DNA of 64,000 nt from Cycas panzhihuaensis (GCA_023213395.1 CM041465.1:50165741-50229740), one strand, 5' to 3'. Shown: positions 1 to 13,274, numbered from the stretch's first letter. The notes: generated by a model from the letters alone, not told the origin. Translations and numbers: made by a program.

Positions 1-904
1 CCTGGTTTTATTAATAACTTGTAATCATATTAGGTGGAAAACTCAAACATTAACTCAACCAATAACCTTCTCTAATACAATAATCAACCAACATCTTTTA
101 AACAACTTCTCAATTTGGTGGTGTCCTTTGTTTATAATTTAATTATTCATTCAGTTAAATAATTAGGTGGTGTGTCCTTTATTCCATATCAAATTCATTT
201 AATTAGTGGTAGCTATTATACTATATCAAATATATAAAATATAATTGGGATATGTCTAATAGATTTCTTATCTCTTTCTATCATCAAAGATTTTTATTTG
301 TACTTTACTTCAAATTTTTGAGTTATAAATATATCATAAATGAGCTTTAAATATCTATTTTCATCAATTTTAACTAAAAATATATCTTAAGTCATTATCA
401 AATATCTATATGCATCAGCATATACTTAGAGGCATTTAAAATCATGAAAAAATACCAAATTATATCTCAAACCTCTAAAAAATAAATTATCATACCAAAA
501 ATTACTTGTATAACTTTACTAATTAAAATATTTATAATACAATCTTCAAACTATAGATTATCACCACTGAGTTTATCTATCTTTTAGTTTTATTTCTAAT
601 GGTTTGTATGGCATGCAAATCTAGTCTCATATAAAGAAGTTATGCTTAAAATAGTATCATCATGTCGTAAAAATGTATTAAGAATAATAGTAGTACCTAT
701 TACTAAAATGATAATATTTTTTTATTTTGATATTTAATTTATCTAATATCATTTCTTTTAAAAAGTAGTCTTCAAGATACATATGTTTTTAAAATTAATA
801 TTAATCAGATACTTATAACAAAAGTTATGGCCATTTGAAGTTGTAGTAATAAAATTTTTATTCTATAAATAATATTATACAGTAAGTTAAAATTAAAACT
901 CTTA
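1..904. other. AT-rich intergenic DNA, no gene seen
   Basis: I see no coding similarity and no terminal repeats, only AT-rich sequence with short homopolymer runs. It ends at the left target-site copy (TAGCT, 905-909) of the LTR element that starts at 910. Confidence 0.6.
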
Positions 905-909
905 TAGCT

Positions 910-1252
910 TATTAGAAATGTAAATTTACACTAATACCATGATAGAAATGTAATGAACATAATATCAAATAAGTGAATTAATAAGAAAATAAAAGAATAG
1001 AAATATCATGAAAATACCAACATCATAAATGATATCATGGTATACCTTCATTTTCTAAATTTTCAGAATAATACATACTACATAATAGACATACTATATG
1101 CTATATAATATGATCATCTCATATACTATTTATGTCTTTATATAGTAATATTTTGTCTTTAGTGTGAGGCCCACCTTATTTGAGTGTTCTATAGATAAAT
1201 GTGCATTATCAAATATGTCCTTATTTTTCTCTAATATTTTAATATTCAAACA
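910..1252 (-). repeat. 3' LTR of element A
   Basis: This copy is 343 bp, matching 6046-6388 along its full length with scattered substitutions. Its outer end reads TATTAG where an intact LTR would have TG, and the inner end is AAACA. The polypurine tract follows at once on the right. Confidence 0.8.
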
Positions 1253-1639
1253 CTCCCCCTTAATGTATATTTTGGTACATCAATATTCATTTGAATTTTT
1301 AATACTTAATTCTTGAATTTTTTCTGAAAATGATATCTCGTGCTTTATTTTTAATTAGATCTAGGTCTTTAACTTGTTTTGTCATTTCAACTCTTAACTA
1401 TAGTAATCATGTTTGATGCTGATATGCTCTATTTTGTCTGGTAATATTGGGATCTTCGTTAACTATATAACAATCTCAAAATTATACTAAATTTCTAATT
1501 CAAGATACTAAATATCTATAGGAATAATTAAGTAAATTATTTAATACAAGTCTTCGAGTATTTCTATTAAGTAAACTATTTTAGGAACATTTGTTTTAAA
1601 TTCTTTGTTTGCTTTATCCTGAACAATTTTGGATCATAA

Positions 1640-2316
1640 GAAAATCTCTTAGATTGAACTTAATATTAATCTCTTTGATTTCTTCAACTTATAAATTATT
1701 TTCATCATTTGAATAATTAGAATCATTACTTAATTCTTTTATAATAGCTTCTTTAATAACAACTTCACATTTAACATTCTCAAGAGTAATGGCTTTGGTA
1801 GTAGTAGATTTAGCAGTGCATTTAATAATAGCAAATTCATTTTCAATAACAATCTCTTTTTCTTGACATACCTTTTCTCCTTTTTCTTCTTAAACTTCTA
1901 GTTTTACTTGAGTATCACTTGTATCATTCTCTTGATCTTTTTGTCTTTTAGAATAAATAAAGGGGATGTCAACCTTTTTAAATTTGTTCATGTCTTTAAC
2001 AATAACTGGCCTGACTTCTGGAATATAAATAGACTTCAACATGTCCTATGCTTCTTTTGTAGTTGTAGCATGATATACCTATAGATATGTATTCCTTTCC
2101 AAAGTGGAGGAGATTAAATTGAGTGTTTCTATATCCTTTTCTAAAAGTTTAAATAATTCTTAATCTTGGCCACATGTTAATTCAACTTTAGGATAAATTA
2201 GTTTTTAGGCTTTGTATCCTTTAGTAATAATTTCCTATAATTGTTTGTCTTCCAAAACAAGTTTTATTCTTTTTAACCATATAAAGTGGATTTTCTCGTT
2301 AAATTTAAAAATCATA
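1640..2316 (-). pseudogene. Degenerate Copia-type gag of element A
   Basis: Minus-strand translation, with several stops, gives a gag-like start (KFNEKIHFIWLKRIKLVLED, then KQL-stop-EII). This matches the Copia gag pattern in which a short segment with a conserved Trp precedes a 'LEDKDLWEIV' type motif. It is followed by a helical gag-like stretch and then a Lys/Glu-rich acidic tail (about 1640-1900), as in other plant gag-only elements. In intact elements Gag forms the cytoplasmic virus-like particle. No zinc knuckle, protease or pol follows before the polypurine tract. The assignment rests on pattern similarity only. Confidence 0.5.
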
Positions 2317-3148
2317 AGAAGTGCATAAGAATATTCTATTTTACTAATGAAATCAATCATGAAATTCAACCACATATAGTTACAAATAGGCATGTCAGCT
2401 CATAATACTCAATATGCCATCTAGTATAAATTTTGCTTCTTAATTTTCTTTTATAGCTCTAGAAAAATATATCAATTTTGAAGTAAAATTTCTCTATGAC
2501 GATGGTATTAAAATACCTTAAATTATAGTTCAAATTGAAGTACTCTAAATTAAGATTCTAGTAGCTTAGATGGTTCAAAAACTAGACTCCTAGTTCAAAA
2601 GATACAAAGAAAACATTGCAATGACCTTATTATGAATAAAATAATTATATTGGAAAAATGTTTAGCCCCTTTAACTAAGTAGCCCTTGGTCACCTAGGAA
2701 CTGCATGTGACCACCTATTGATGGGAAGAGGCTCCATAGACTCTAAATCATATTCTAGTCTAATATAATATATAAAGAATATTGTTTAAAAATTTATATT
2801 AAGATAAAAAATCATGAATGTACTTAACCTTTAACAAGATACTAACAATGACAAATTTTTATGAAGAATCCAATTAAACATCATGAATTTCTTCGATTAA
2901 TCCATGAAAGGTACTCAAATAAGATGTTAGATTGTTAGGCAAAGCTAGACTAGTACCTTAGACGCATGGGCAAGCTTGAATGGATGACTATCTTAGAGTT
3001 CATCATCATAGGGCTATTTCATTGATGTATAGAATAGAGATTAAAGCAAGGGTTTCTCCACATAGATGTAGGATATTGAAGTGAATGATTGATGTAGTTA
3101 TTCTTATCTTTGGATATTTAATGGATCTATACACTTGATGTAGGGGTC

Positions 3149-4512
3149 TTATCTCGACAATAGTAGTCCTAAAATCAGGATGGTTTCCTCTAGGGCAGAA
3201 AGATCTATGATGGTTTCATAGTAGTTCATGAAATAATTCATTCAGTTACGGAAAGGAAGGAGCCCGCGATGCTCATCAAGATTGACCTCACTAAGGCCTT
3301 TGATAGGGTCTCATGGGAGTGCCTTCTAGATTGTCTAGAGGCATTTGGCTTTGGGGAACCTTGGCAGACTTGGATTAAGCTTTGTATAGGCAATCCATAA
3401 TTCTCAATTATTATCAACGGCTCATCTTCCAACTTTTTCGCAGGCTCTAAGGGGCTGAGACAAGGTAACCCTCTCTCTCCCTTCCTATACATAATGATGT
3501 CTGAAATGTTGGGTAGAACTTTGGAGTCAACCAGAAGGCAAGGGATTATCAATGGCATAAAATCGACATCAGGGGTGGACAATGTAGTCCACCACTAATT
3601 CGTGGATGATAATATTTTCTTAGGGAAGGCTGCTATAAGAAAGGCATCTAAATTCAAGGAGATTTTGGGACACTTTGAAAGGGCCACGAACCAGAAGATA
3701 AGTTTGAACAAAAGTAATGTCTACTTCATAAATACTCTGGGATGTACCCAAGGTAGGATCAGCAGGATTTTAGGGATGGATAGTAAGAAGCTCCTTACAA
3801 CTTACCTTGGATTGCCTCTCTTCATAGGTAAGATGACCAAGGAAATGCGGAACCCCTTCATTGATATAATGTAAAGGAAGCTAGTTGGCTAGAAAGGTGC
3901 CCTCTTAAGTCTCATAAGGAAGCTCCATCTAGTGGCTTCTACACTTCAGAGCATCCAAGTCTTCTGGATATCCATCTTCAGAATACTGCCTAGAATCTCA
4001 GACATTATCGAAACTATCCAGAAGAGATTCCTCTGGTCAGGGGTAGAGAAGAAAGATAGGATACATCTGGTGAGCTGGAATAAAGTTTGTACTCTGAAAG
4101 AGGCTGGAGGTCTCAATCTCAGAAGGATTCCATCTTTTAATGTTGCTCCCGGGGCCAAGATGGGCTGGCGATTAATCAAAGGGGGAGAGCAACTATGGGA
4201 GAAGATTCTATCACAAAAATATCTTCAAGGTGGCTCTCTCATAGAAAACATTACCTTGTCGGTTGGCTCAACCGTCTGGAGGAGTATTCTAAAAGCTTGG
4301 AAAGCTATCAAAGAAGGCCTGAAATGGAGATTGGGAGATGGCAGCTCCATTAGGTTCTGGGAGGATGCATGGTGTTGTGACAAGGCTCTAAAGAAATACC
4401 CTAATTTGGCTCCTATCCAGGGCCCTTGTGTTAGGCATTATGGAGTACACGTAAAAGACTACTGGACTGGGAGTGGAAGAAATGGAAGTTGGAGAAATTT
4501 TGAGGAAATCTA
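3149..4512 (+). pseudogene. LINE reverse transcriptase (broken)
   Basis: RT of the L1 class, which copies the LINE mRNA at the target site. Visible landmarks in order: a decayed 'NQxGFxxGR' block (NQDGFL-stop-GRKIYDG, about 3172), IDLTKAFDRVSW (about 3280; the first catalytic Asp in KAFDRV), LRQGNPLSPFLYIM (about 3455), then the active-site box as FVDDNIF (about 3600; FADD/YADD in active enzymes). Downstream come the thumb and connection motifs (LGLPL, about 3808; FLWSG, about 4030; WNKVC, about 4077; a Trp-rich WRLGDGSSIRFWEDAW segment, about 4325). In-frame stops occur at about 3398, 3598, 3872, 3890 and 4511. It is non-functional. Confidence 0.85.
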
Positions 4513-4689
4513 GGATGAGCGACCTTTGCAGGAGGGAATTTACAAAATCAAAAGGATCCTAGGAAAGAGTTATATCCCTAGGATGCCTTCGCCAGATTCG
4601 GTGGTGTGGCCCTTGAGCTCGTGTGGGGATTACACTGCCAAATATGGGTACCACTACTTATGTCTAATGAGAGGTGATCAGAGGAATCC

Positions 4690-4960
4690 AATATTATAAG
4701 GCATTTGGAAACTCCTTTTTATCCCCAAGTTAGTAGTTTTTTGGTGGATCTATTTGAGGAACAAAATACTCACCATAGATAACCTCAAAAAGAGAGGGTT
4801 CCACACTTGATAGGTGCATACTATGTTGCAAAGAAGAGGAATCCATGGATTATATCTTCCTTGGGTGCTCATTCTCAAGGGAGGTATGGAGGATACTGCT
4901 GGATAAACTAGAGGTGTGCTAGACCTTTTCGAAAAAGGTTGTTGATCTATGGCTTACTTG
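4690..4960 (+). pseudogene. LINE zf-RVT domain (broken)
   Basis: This is the zinc-binding domain found after RT in plant L1 elements. Translation shows GIWKLLFIPKLVVFWW, a break, then RCILCCKEEESMDYIFLGC followed by SFSREVWR. The Cys-x2-Cys and His/Cys ligand pattern of the family is largely kept (the usual His is Tyr in DYIF). A stop or frameshift falls at about 4809. Confidence 0.75.
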
Positions 4961-5244
4961 GCAAAGCCTGTTCAGAAGTAAAATCTTAAGTTGTATTTGG
5001 AAGAGCATACTCCCAATACTAGCGTGGAATCTATGGAAGGAGAGAAACTGAAGAATCTTCCAGGGGAATCAGATGGATCAGTATACCACCTTCAATAAAA
5101 TATGTCTAGACATCAAGAAAAATGTCAAAAACATCAAGGAGAAGCATACAACCCTGACTAAGAATAGGATTCTACTCAAGTGGGGCATAAAACCAGTATA
5201 TGAGGTTGTAAAGGCTAGTGTAGTAGCTGGATGCCACCGGTAGG

Positions 5245-5706
5245 GCCCTGGCTTAAAATCAACTTTAACGATGCTTCAAAGGGGAACCCTAGAGAAGCTG
5301 GGGGAGGGGGCATTTGCAGAGATAATAATGGCTCCCCCATTTGGGCCTTTGCGGACTACTATGAGCACTAAATGAACCACTTTGCAGAAACTCATGCTAT
5401 GCTAAAAGCTCTTGATTTAGCCCTTGAAGGAGGCATTCGACAACTGGTAATTGAGGGAGACTCAGAGGTTGTCATAAATCCACGGAAAGGCATGGCCCTC
5501 CCAGACTGGAGATTTCAGCCCATAATCAATGATGCTAAGGAGAGTATTAAGGGACTAGTAGAACTCTGTATAAGACACACACTGAGAGAATGTAACAAAG
5601 TTGCAGACTTTTTAGCAAATTGGGGGGTGAGGCATAAAAAAGGTGTTGTGTGGAGGTGTGACTTTCCCAAGGATCTTATGGTTCTGATAGAGAAGGAAAT
5701 GGTCTG
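5245..5706 (+). pseudogene. LINE RNase H domain (RVT_3 type), nearly intact
   Basis: This C-terminal ribonuclease H-like domain of plant L1 elements degrades the RNA strand of the hybrid. The acidic residues of the active site can be followed: NDASKG (about 5260), ETHAMLKAL (about 5389), EGDSEVV (about 5455) and CNKVADFLAN (about 5593). One in-frame stop (about 5369) separates the first strand from the remainder; the rest is open to the stop at 5705. Its better preservation than the neighbouring RT is probably chance. Confidence 0.8.
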
Positions 5707-6045
5707 AAGTAGCTAGGCGAGGGGCTTGTCCTGGCAATGTAATTCTTCTACCTAGACTATGGGGATGTCACGGTCATCTTTAACTTGGAAACCTAAAGCA
5801 TACTGATGTATTAGGTTGTGGGATCCTGTTTCAAACCCACCCATAATTCAATTTTATCTTATAAAAAAAAAGAGGATTGGAATATGATGAAATGGTCACA
5901 AATGACATGAACCACCTCCTTACACCACGTTAGGGTTTTAGCCTTAAACCCGCAATCTTTATTAGCAAATAAAGTTCTTAATGTAACAAACCTATAATAA
6001 TTTTTTACTAGCTAATCCTTTTCTTTTACCTTAGTTCTGGTATTA

Positions 6046-6388
6046 TATTTGAAATACAAAATTACACTAATACCATGATACAAATACAATGAACATAATA
6101 TCAAATAAGTGAATCAATGAAAAAATAATAGAATAGAAATACCACAAAAATACCAGGATCATAAATGGTATCATGGGATACCTTCTTTTCTTGATTTTTT
6201 AGGATAATACATAGTACATAATAACTATACTACATTATATACAAAATGATCATTTCATATACCGTTGATGTCTTTATATAGTAATGTTTTATCTTTATTA
6301 TGGGACCCATCTTATTTGAGTGTTTCATAGATAAATATACATTAGCAAATATGTCCTTATTTTTCTCTAATATTTTAATATTCCAACA
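6046..6388 (-). repeat. 5' LTR of element A
   Basis: Partner of 910-1252, of equal length. The inner end (6046) is next to the decayed primer-binding site and the outer end is ATTCCAACA followed by target copy TAGCT. Confidence 0.8.
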
Positions 6389-6393
6389 TAGCT

Positions 6394-7363
6394 ATCATAA
6401 TTTTTCTTCAAAACCCATAGCATAATTGCTCAAAATTTATAGATTGGGTATGTTCATCTCAATTTCATGGTTGATTTTCTAAGTTTGATTATTTATTCCT
6501 CCAAAATTATAGATATTTAATAAAACTCTTATCTTCATACTTACTTCAAGCTTCTTCAAAATCTAACTTGTGCTTCAAAATATCTTACCAATAATCATTT
6601 CTTTTTATATGATGTTATTAATATTTATCAATATTTGATATATCAATTTTATAACAAAGAGAACATATAAACCCTCACCATATTTTTTGTCTAATTGTGA
6701 TAATCATGCCAAATAACTATCTTTAATGCCTTCATATTTGAAACCTTAACTTTAATCACTTCAAAATTCTTCATAAATATACCCTAAATCTCAGTGCAAA
6801 ATACTTGATTCATCTTATAACCAATATGCCATAAAAGTTTCCTTTAAATTGCTACATATCAAACTTGGTATAGGCCCATTGCTAGCTTTACAATTGTTCT
6901 ATTGCAGTACTAGCTTACAATTCACTCTTATAAGGTGATTAGTTTTATGTAAGCAATCATCTTATAGATGTACCTCATAAATCTACATGTCTTGAGTATG
7001 GTACCACATATGTAATAAATATCTATAATAAATAAATAGATAAATAATATTACCTACCAATCTTATAGCTCTCTTCATGAGGCTTTATTATTAAATTTAT
7101 CATGCCCCTATATCATAGTCAAATATCATCAACATAACCTAATTTTTAGCTCATTCAATTTAACTTTGTATTGGGTCTTGATACTAGATCAACATTGGCT
7201 CTCACAATGCATGCATACATTGTCCTTAGGTGGAAAATATTATCACCATATATGTGTGGTCTTTAACATCCCTTATCAAGCTACTTTATCTTGACTCATC
7301 TATGCTTTTGATATTCAACTTAGATTTATCATCTCATAGGACCTTTTCATTACTCTACACCTT
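6394..7363. other. AT-rich DNA; possible leader of an older LTR element
   Basis: I see no coding signal. Because it ends at a possible minus-strand primer site (about 7360-7371), it may be the untranslated leader of an older element into which element A inserted. Confidence 0.3.
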
Positions 7364-7371
7364 AACTCTAA

Positions 7372-7836
7372 TACCATATTAAATTTTCTAAAATGACTTA
7401 TATAAAGGTATATAACCAAGTAGGATATAATTTTAATCACATGATCATTCAAGCATATAATGAATATAATAAATGAATAAGGATGTAAGCATAAGAGTTA
7501 GTTATACAAACACTATATATAATGTCATATTTAATGTAGAAAACCTATGAAGTAAAAAAACCACCTCTAAATATATATGAGATCTCATATTAATGAATAA
7601 TAATCAATGGTCCTCATGGTGAGTCATTTTATCCTTACTAGGATGATTAGGTAATCTAATTTTCCTTATAATATACATTACCCTTATATAGATGTATAAC
7701 CTTATCATCATCCAATCATATTTTACCATTAGATCAACTTATCAGATTAGAGTAATAAAACCTTTCACATCAACTAATTATTAATAAATCACTAATTAAA
7801 TATTATGTTAATATCTATGAAATTTAATATTCCAAC
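7372..7836 (-). repeat. Candidate orphan 5' LTR
   Basis: The minus strand reads a TGGTATTAGAG primer-site-like word directly inside 7372, and the far end is AATATTCCAACA, the same terminal form as the LTR ending at 6388. No partner LTR is visible in the window; it would lie left of position 1. The call rests on end motifs alone. Confidence 0.35.
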
Positions 7837-7839
7837 AAT

Positions 7840-10800
7840 TTTTAATCTTTAAAAATAATGAATGTTTATATTATTTGGTTGAATATGTAGCTTCCTTAAC
7901 TCCCTTTATGTTATGAAATTTAACACTCTTATTTTTATTAAATGAGATGATTATATTAATTAGAAAATTTGTGTATTGTTATAATAAAAGAAAGGGAAGA
8001 AGCCAATCCCCTCCATCCATATAGATGATATAATAATATCCAAAGAAAGATGCAAACTTATTAGCCTAGGACTAACATAAGGTATTTAGACAAAGGTCAA
8101 CCACCTTATTGGGATACATTATACAAAATACTAATGCTTATTAGTGATGCAAGATCAATAAAAAATTATTGCTTATATGAAGCCATTATCACATCAAAGA
8201 AAGACTACCCTAGCCACCATCCCCCTTTTTCTAGCCTATCCTCCTATAGTGTCCAGGTTGTGCATGGACTAGGGTCCATCTTAGCTAGCCCTAGTTTAAG
8301 CCTCTACTCAAAGGCTATCATTAAGATCTTTATTATCTTACATATATAAGATCAATTATTAACTATGGTAAGAGAAAGGCCTATTTTGTATGTAAAGTTA
8401 TATTCCATCAAACCCACTCCTCTAAAGGAGATTTCTCTTAGATATACTTATATTTTGGCCTCTTCTTAGATCTAGTATAAGATTCCTTCTTTAGGGAGGA
8501 CTTGGATCATGGTATAAGAGGTAAATCATAGCTTTGTATTAGCTCAAATATATGGGAGAGTTTAACTTGGACCTTATTATCCCAAACACTTATCTCCAAA
8601 GAATAATTAGAGATAATTGAGATATATATGGAGTTAATAAAATAATAAGAGCCTATTTATTAAAATAGATTATATATCTATATGAAAATAAATAAATAAA
8701 GGATTTGATATCTATTTTCCAAATAGAATATAATGCATCTAGTTAAAGGATTCCCTGACCAAGTAAAAATGTCTAGGAAAGATATTATAATCCCTAAGGA
8801 AAGCAATGTTCCACCCAAAGCCTTTAGTTATGACTAATCTAGGAAACCTTTGAACCCATGCCCTTATAGACAAAGGACATCACCATAAATGGGATGGAAA
8901 AGATCAAGATGGCCAAGCCCAAGTAACTTAACATTAATAATAAGGCTACAATGAATAAAAAACTAAGAAGAAAATGCTTTCTTTAGTTTAAGGGATGCTT
9001 ACCATAATTTCTTAAACATATTGATCAAAATCCTTCATTACTAACATACTTCCAAATTTTATTTATCCTATCATTGATCTAGATCATAGGAGTGAGTATC
9101 TTAGAAACACAGGATGTGGAAAATTTAGTAAAATACTTCAATTAATTCCAAGACTAATTGTTCCACCACTTTCCCTTAATTTTAACTACAAGATTAGGGA
9201 TTTAAGATGTTAGAAAATAATTTCAAATCTCTTCCATAATAAACTTATTAGAGTTTTTTAGGAAAAACTATTACTTAGCATTAAACTATATTTTCCACCA
9301 CTTGTATGTGTTAATAAAAAGGTACATAAAAATATATAACCTCCTTTTATACAACCTTTAGCTCCATACTAAGGCTTATATCCAAGGCAACATCTACCCT
9401 TATAAATCAAATATGAATAGTGAATAGAGTTCTCATTAATTAATAAACCTCTCATGGGATCATCATAATGTTAGTTTAAATTTTTCTTATAGTCCTCCTA
9501 AGTAAGCCCATGTGGATTTAGACATTAAGGATCCAGTGACTTTGATGGGGGAAAGGAAGATTAGTATATTATATAAGGATAACTTAAAACCCTCATGTTC
9601 CATAGAGAGTTCCTTAGGGAGATTATATTTAATTATTACCTTCCAGTATTCATCTTTCTCATTAGCTTTAATTATCTACTTACCACCAAGTGTATACCCG
9701 TGTCTCTTTTATCCATTATATTGAGATCCCCTTTGACTTTTTCTTGATATCAAATAAATAGTTTAGCTTTATTCAAGACCACCTTCCTTTCCCTTGGGGA
9801 TCAATAGTATGAATAGAAAAAATGAATTAGCCTATATACATTACATTAGATAAAATCTAATAGGAAGAGTAATACATGTGTGACTACTAAAATCTTGGTA
9901 TAAACTCGATATCTCCCTACAAGAGATAATTGTTTAGAATTAAAACATTTTCTTTCACTTTTTAAAGCCCTATAAAGTTTATAAATGGTAAATGTTCAAC
10001 TTCTTCTATAGAGCTTATGCCCTTGTTATACTACTATGGACTATTGAGTTTACTGATTTATTTCACTCCATGAACTCTTCAAATTTTTATATCTAGAACA
10101 AATTCATCTTTTTTATTTACCCATAAATCCTCTCCCTATAGATCACCATCAATCCTATACTAGAAGTACATCTATATGGTTTATAATTTATATTTAAAAC
10201 TTAATCTTCATTAGAAATATTATGGTAGAATTCATATCAATTGTATCCCCTAGTATAATTCATAAGATCATATTTCTCTAATTCAACATATTTAATTATA
10301 CAATTGGTTTGAGTTTATGAGCTTAATAGTTTTAGTTTTCTTCTTTTGTAACCAAACATAACCTCACTATGATTACTTTCTTTATTGGTTATCATTACAA
10401 CATAACACCCTCTCTAAGATTTTACACTTCTCTTTATAATTCCATCTTAACTATGATCAAAATCTTCCACTATAGAGTTATACCTTATTTAATTTGCCTA
10501 GAATAGAATAAAAGGTAATTGTATACTATTTATAGCTTATAGTGATAGTGGTCATGATTAAGATGGCCATTCATTATAGGGGATACTCTAAATATTTGAA
10601 AAAGAAAAAATATTTTAAAAATGAAAAGTATAACTACTTCTTTATTAACAATTATGTTGATTATTATCCTTAAGCTTATGGATGGCTTTATGACGAATTG
10701 TGAGCATACAAAGTACAATAACTAATTAAAGAGATGGAAATACATAGTGAGGGGAATAATATATCCCAAGCATTTGATGGAATATATTCATAAGAAGGAA

Positions 10801-11090
10801 AAGAAATAGGATGAGATCATGCCACCTAAGAAAGAGTGGGGAACAAGAGTATGGGCTAAATAAAAAAGATGATACTCAAGATTAGGATAAGGCTATATGA
10901 GTGTGCTTAACAAACACTTCAAGGTGATGAAGTAAGAGAGTAAAACAAGAAAAATAATAGGAAAAAACAATCATATAAGTGAGATAAATCAATCACGTAA
11001 ATAATTATGAGAGAGGAAAATTAATAAAATAAAATAAAATAAATGGAAGGGGGAGAGAAATAGCAAAAAATGCCATTAAAATTATCACCA
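7840..11090. other. Intergenic AT-rich DNA, no gene seen
   Basis: Only short, uninformative open frames occur (for example 8134-8349 and 9512-9724). They lack family motifs, plausible codon use or gene context. I see nothing I can name. Confidence 0.5.
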
Positions 11091-11099
11091 CTAAAATAA

Positions 11100-12450
11100 T
11101 GGATACCATAGAAAAGTAGGTTTAGACATAGATAGTAAACAACATATTATGCTAGCTCAATAAGCCACTACACAAGGATTTTCCATGGTTATCCCTTTCC
11201 AACAACCATAGTTTAGGTTTGATCCAAGAATCACCATTCCAAAGTTTCATAATACCATCAACATTAAAGCTTGGATGGTTGGTTCTATAGTTTGGAGGAA
11301 GACTTTAATGTTAGTACCTCACTAATGAATAAAAGATTCTCATGGTAGAAATACACATAGAGTTCAAGCCCTATTATGATGGTAGACATATGTCAAGAAT
11401 CACACACCTATCACATTATGGCTAAACTCTAAGAAGGCACTTTAAGGCAAGTTTTACCTATCATATACAAAGATGAAATGGAGAAAAGATTGTTGTAACT
11501 TTAGTATTAGGCTAGATAATTAATCCAATAATACAATAATACCTTCTACAAGATGATAAGCATGATAGAAGTTATTAACTTCAAGTATACTCTTATGATC
11601 AAGTTCCATGTTAGTCTCCAACCTTCCCTAAAATATGAGTTAGACCTCCACTTTATCATTATATTGGACCAAGAATTTTAAGAGTTGCATATATAAGTTA
11701 TACCTCCTAGACCCTAATAGCAATATGAATATTAGTTTTAGTTGAAATCATCTTCTCCCCATTAGGAAAAAGAAGTAATTACACAAAATTCCCCTTGGAC
11801 ACACTAAGATCTAGTGATCACTTCTTTCTTAGCATTAGCTTGCAACTTCCAAGAAACCAAAGGGAAAGGTCCTCATAAGCATTATAACTACAACAAATCT
11901 TATGGTCATTCTAATAAGGAGTATTAAAAGTAGAAAGGTCAACCTTGATCCAAATCCTTAGTAGTAGAGAAGGAAAAGAATATAAGCACACCAGGTGCTC
12001 TAATAAAAGACCCAATTATGCTAGTTAATAACTAAATAGTGTTTAACCCTTACTTAGTGAATGGCCAAGAATTACACTACCTATAAAAGAGAGGCTATAT
12101 TCATAAAAAACTACCAATTAAGGGCTAAATTATCTTATGTATAATTGATAATATTAGTGTGAAAATATAGTGTCAAATCAATTAGTTAAGGAACTTAACT
12201 TCTCCATAGAACCTCATCCTAGTCTTTATAACCTTGGTTGGGTTAAGAAATAGGGACCATAAACTTATATAGATAGTTTCTACCATATAATCATTATAGT
12301 AGAACCTTTTATAGATATAGTTGTTGATGCATATGCAAATCCATAATGTTTTATAAAAGAGGCTAATTACCTCTCTTATGGTCTTTATGACCTTTGTAGT
12401 TTGCATTGGAATCTTACAAATCCCCTTTTAATCTAATAAAACCTTAATAG
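11100..12450 (+). pseudogene. Very decayed Gypsy gag and aspartic-protease remnant
   Basis: Plus-strand translations show scattered gag-like words (KKPKGKGPHKHYNYNKSYG at about 11850, a basic region where a zinc knuckle would be expected). They are followed at about 12180-12340 by a retropepsin-like stretch: LVKELNFSIEPHPSLYNLGW, then V-K-K, then a hydrophobic run and DIVVDAYA. Plant Gypsy proteases typically read HPxPYxLxW(L/V)xK and then 'VLCDVVPMD'. The catalytic DTG region is not readable. No LTRs are seen. This is a weak but specific motif match. Confidence 0.4.
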
Positions 12451-12696
12451 TCTAACATTAATATAATTTTTTTAGGATAATTTATTTAAATGGTTTTATG
12501 GGCCATTTTCCATTTACCTAATGATTAACCATTAGAATAAATGATGGGATGTATTAATGTCTTCTAAGTTAATAAAGAAAGGGTGCAACTAGTAGCTCAA
12601 TGGTTTATCTAATTATATTTATTTATATTTGGTACTCATACCACATAATTATTTTCACGTTTTTCTTCGATTCCATAAATTAAGACAAAGTATGTA

Positions 12697-12722
12697 TGTG
12701 TGTGTGTGTGTATGTGTATACA
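12697..12722. repeat. Short GT-rich microsatellite
   Basis: About ten GT/AT-alternating units (TATGTGTGTGTGTGTGTATG), probably a slippage product. Confidence 0.6.
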
Positions 12723-12943
12723 TGGAGATTAATATGTAAAGGCATTTTAAATTGAGTATATACAAAGGATGTCCAATAACGAGGGAGCATGCAAGAAGTC
12801 TATAGGGTAGATTGTACCATCGACATGAGTGTTTCACTTGTAATTTAACTCACTCATGTTTGCATAAAAGAATATTAATTCATCATAAAAGTCTAAATTT
12901 ATCATGTTCTCTTATTCTTGTGTCAACTTTTGTTAGCCATAAT

Positions 12944-13274
12944 TGTTAGAGTGGTATTATAACCACTTACTAACTAATATAAATATGGTGAAATAATGTG
13001 AAAATATATTGATATAATTATGATACATCATGATAACAAATATAAACTTAATTATTAAATATTTGAGGCACTTACAATTTATAAATATAGATCAAAGTCC
13101 ATTGTAATATTACATGAAGATTTCTCAAAATGTCATAATATATTCTACAGTGGGTTTTTTTCGAAAGGGTTCCTACATCAAATTTGTTTATTCTATGTGC
13201 TTGCTCTATTCAAGTCTATTATGTATTTAAATAATGATCTAAAATCTTGTCTGTCTATTTAGTGTTTCCTAACA
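12944..13274 (+). repeat. 5' LTR of copia B1
   Basis: Begins TGTTAGAGTGG and ends TTTCCTAACA directly before the primer site. It is 331 bp. Its start is repeated at 16706. Confidence 0.75.

Larger units (their letters stand above)
3149..5870 (+). mobile_element. 5'-truncated L1-type LINE
   Basis: This is a non-LTR retrotransposon fragment with reverse transcriptase, zf-RVT and RNase H domains in the order typical of plant L1 elements, ending in an A-tract (TTATAAAAAAAAA, about 5858-5869). The endonuclease and the start of the RT are missing, so it is 5'-truncated, as usual for target-primed insertion. It sits inside element A in the opposite orientation. I could not identify a convincing target-site duplication, so the left edge is approximate. 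Confidence 0.8.
910..6388 (-). mobile_element. Pol-less Copia-type LTR retrotransposon (element A)
   Basis: Two direct repeats of 343 bp (910-1252 and 6046-6388) bound this element, flanked by an identical 5-bp target-site duplication TAGCT at 905-909 and 6389-6393. Read on the minus strand, the polypurine tract ATTAAGGGGGAG (about 1253-1264) abuts the 3' LTR, and a decayed initiator-Met-tRNA primer site lies just inside the 5' LTR (about 6034-6045; it differs from TGGTACCAGAGC only by G-to-A changes). A broken gag lies at 1640-2316. No integrase or reverse transcriptase of its own is seen; the only pol-like sequence is the L1 LINE nested in the opposite orientation at about 3149-5870. It shares the sequence around the polypurine tract with the element at 18856-23409, suggesting one family of gag-only elements. 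Confidence 0.8.

Noticed and set aside
3238-3582. 114-codon open frame on the minus strand
   Set aside because: It is the opposite strand of the LINE reverse transcriptase and has no motif of its own.
3946-4179. 77-codon open frame on the minus strand
   Set aside because: Shadow of the LINE reverse transcriptase.
5870-5900. Target-site duplication for the LINE (a GGAT-AT-GAA-like match near 3070)
   Set aside because: The match is gapped and short; it is not distinguishable from chance in AT-rich DNA.
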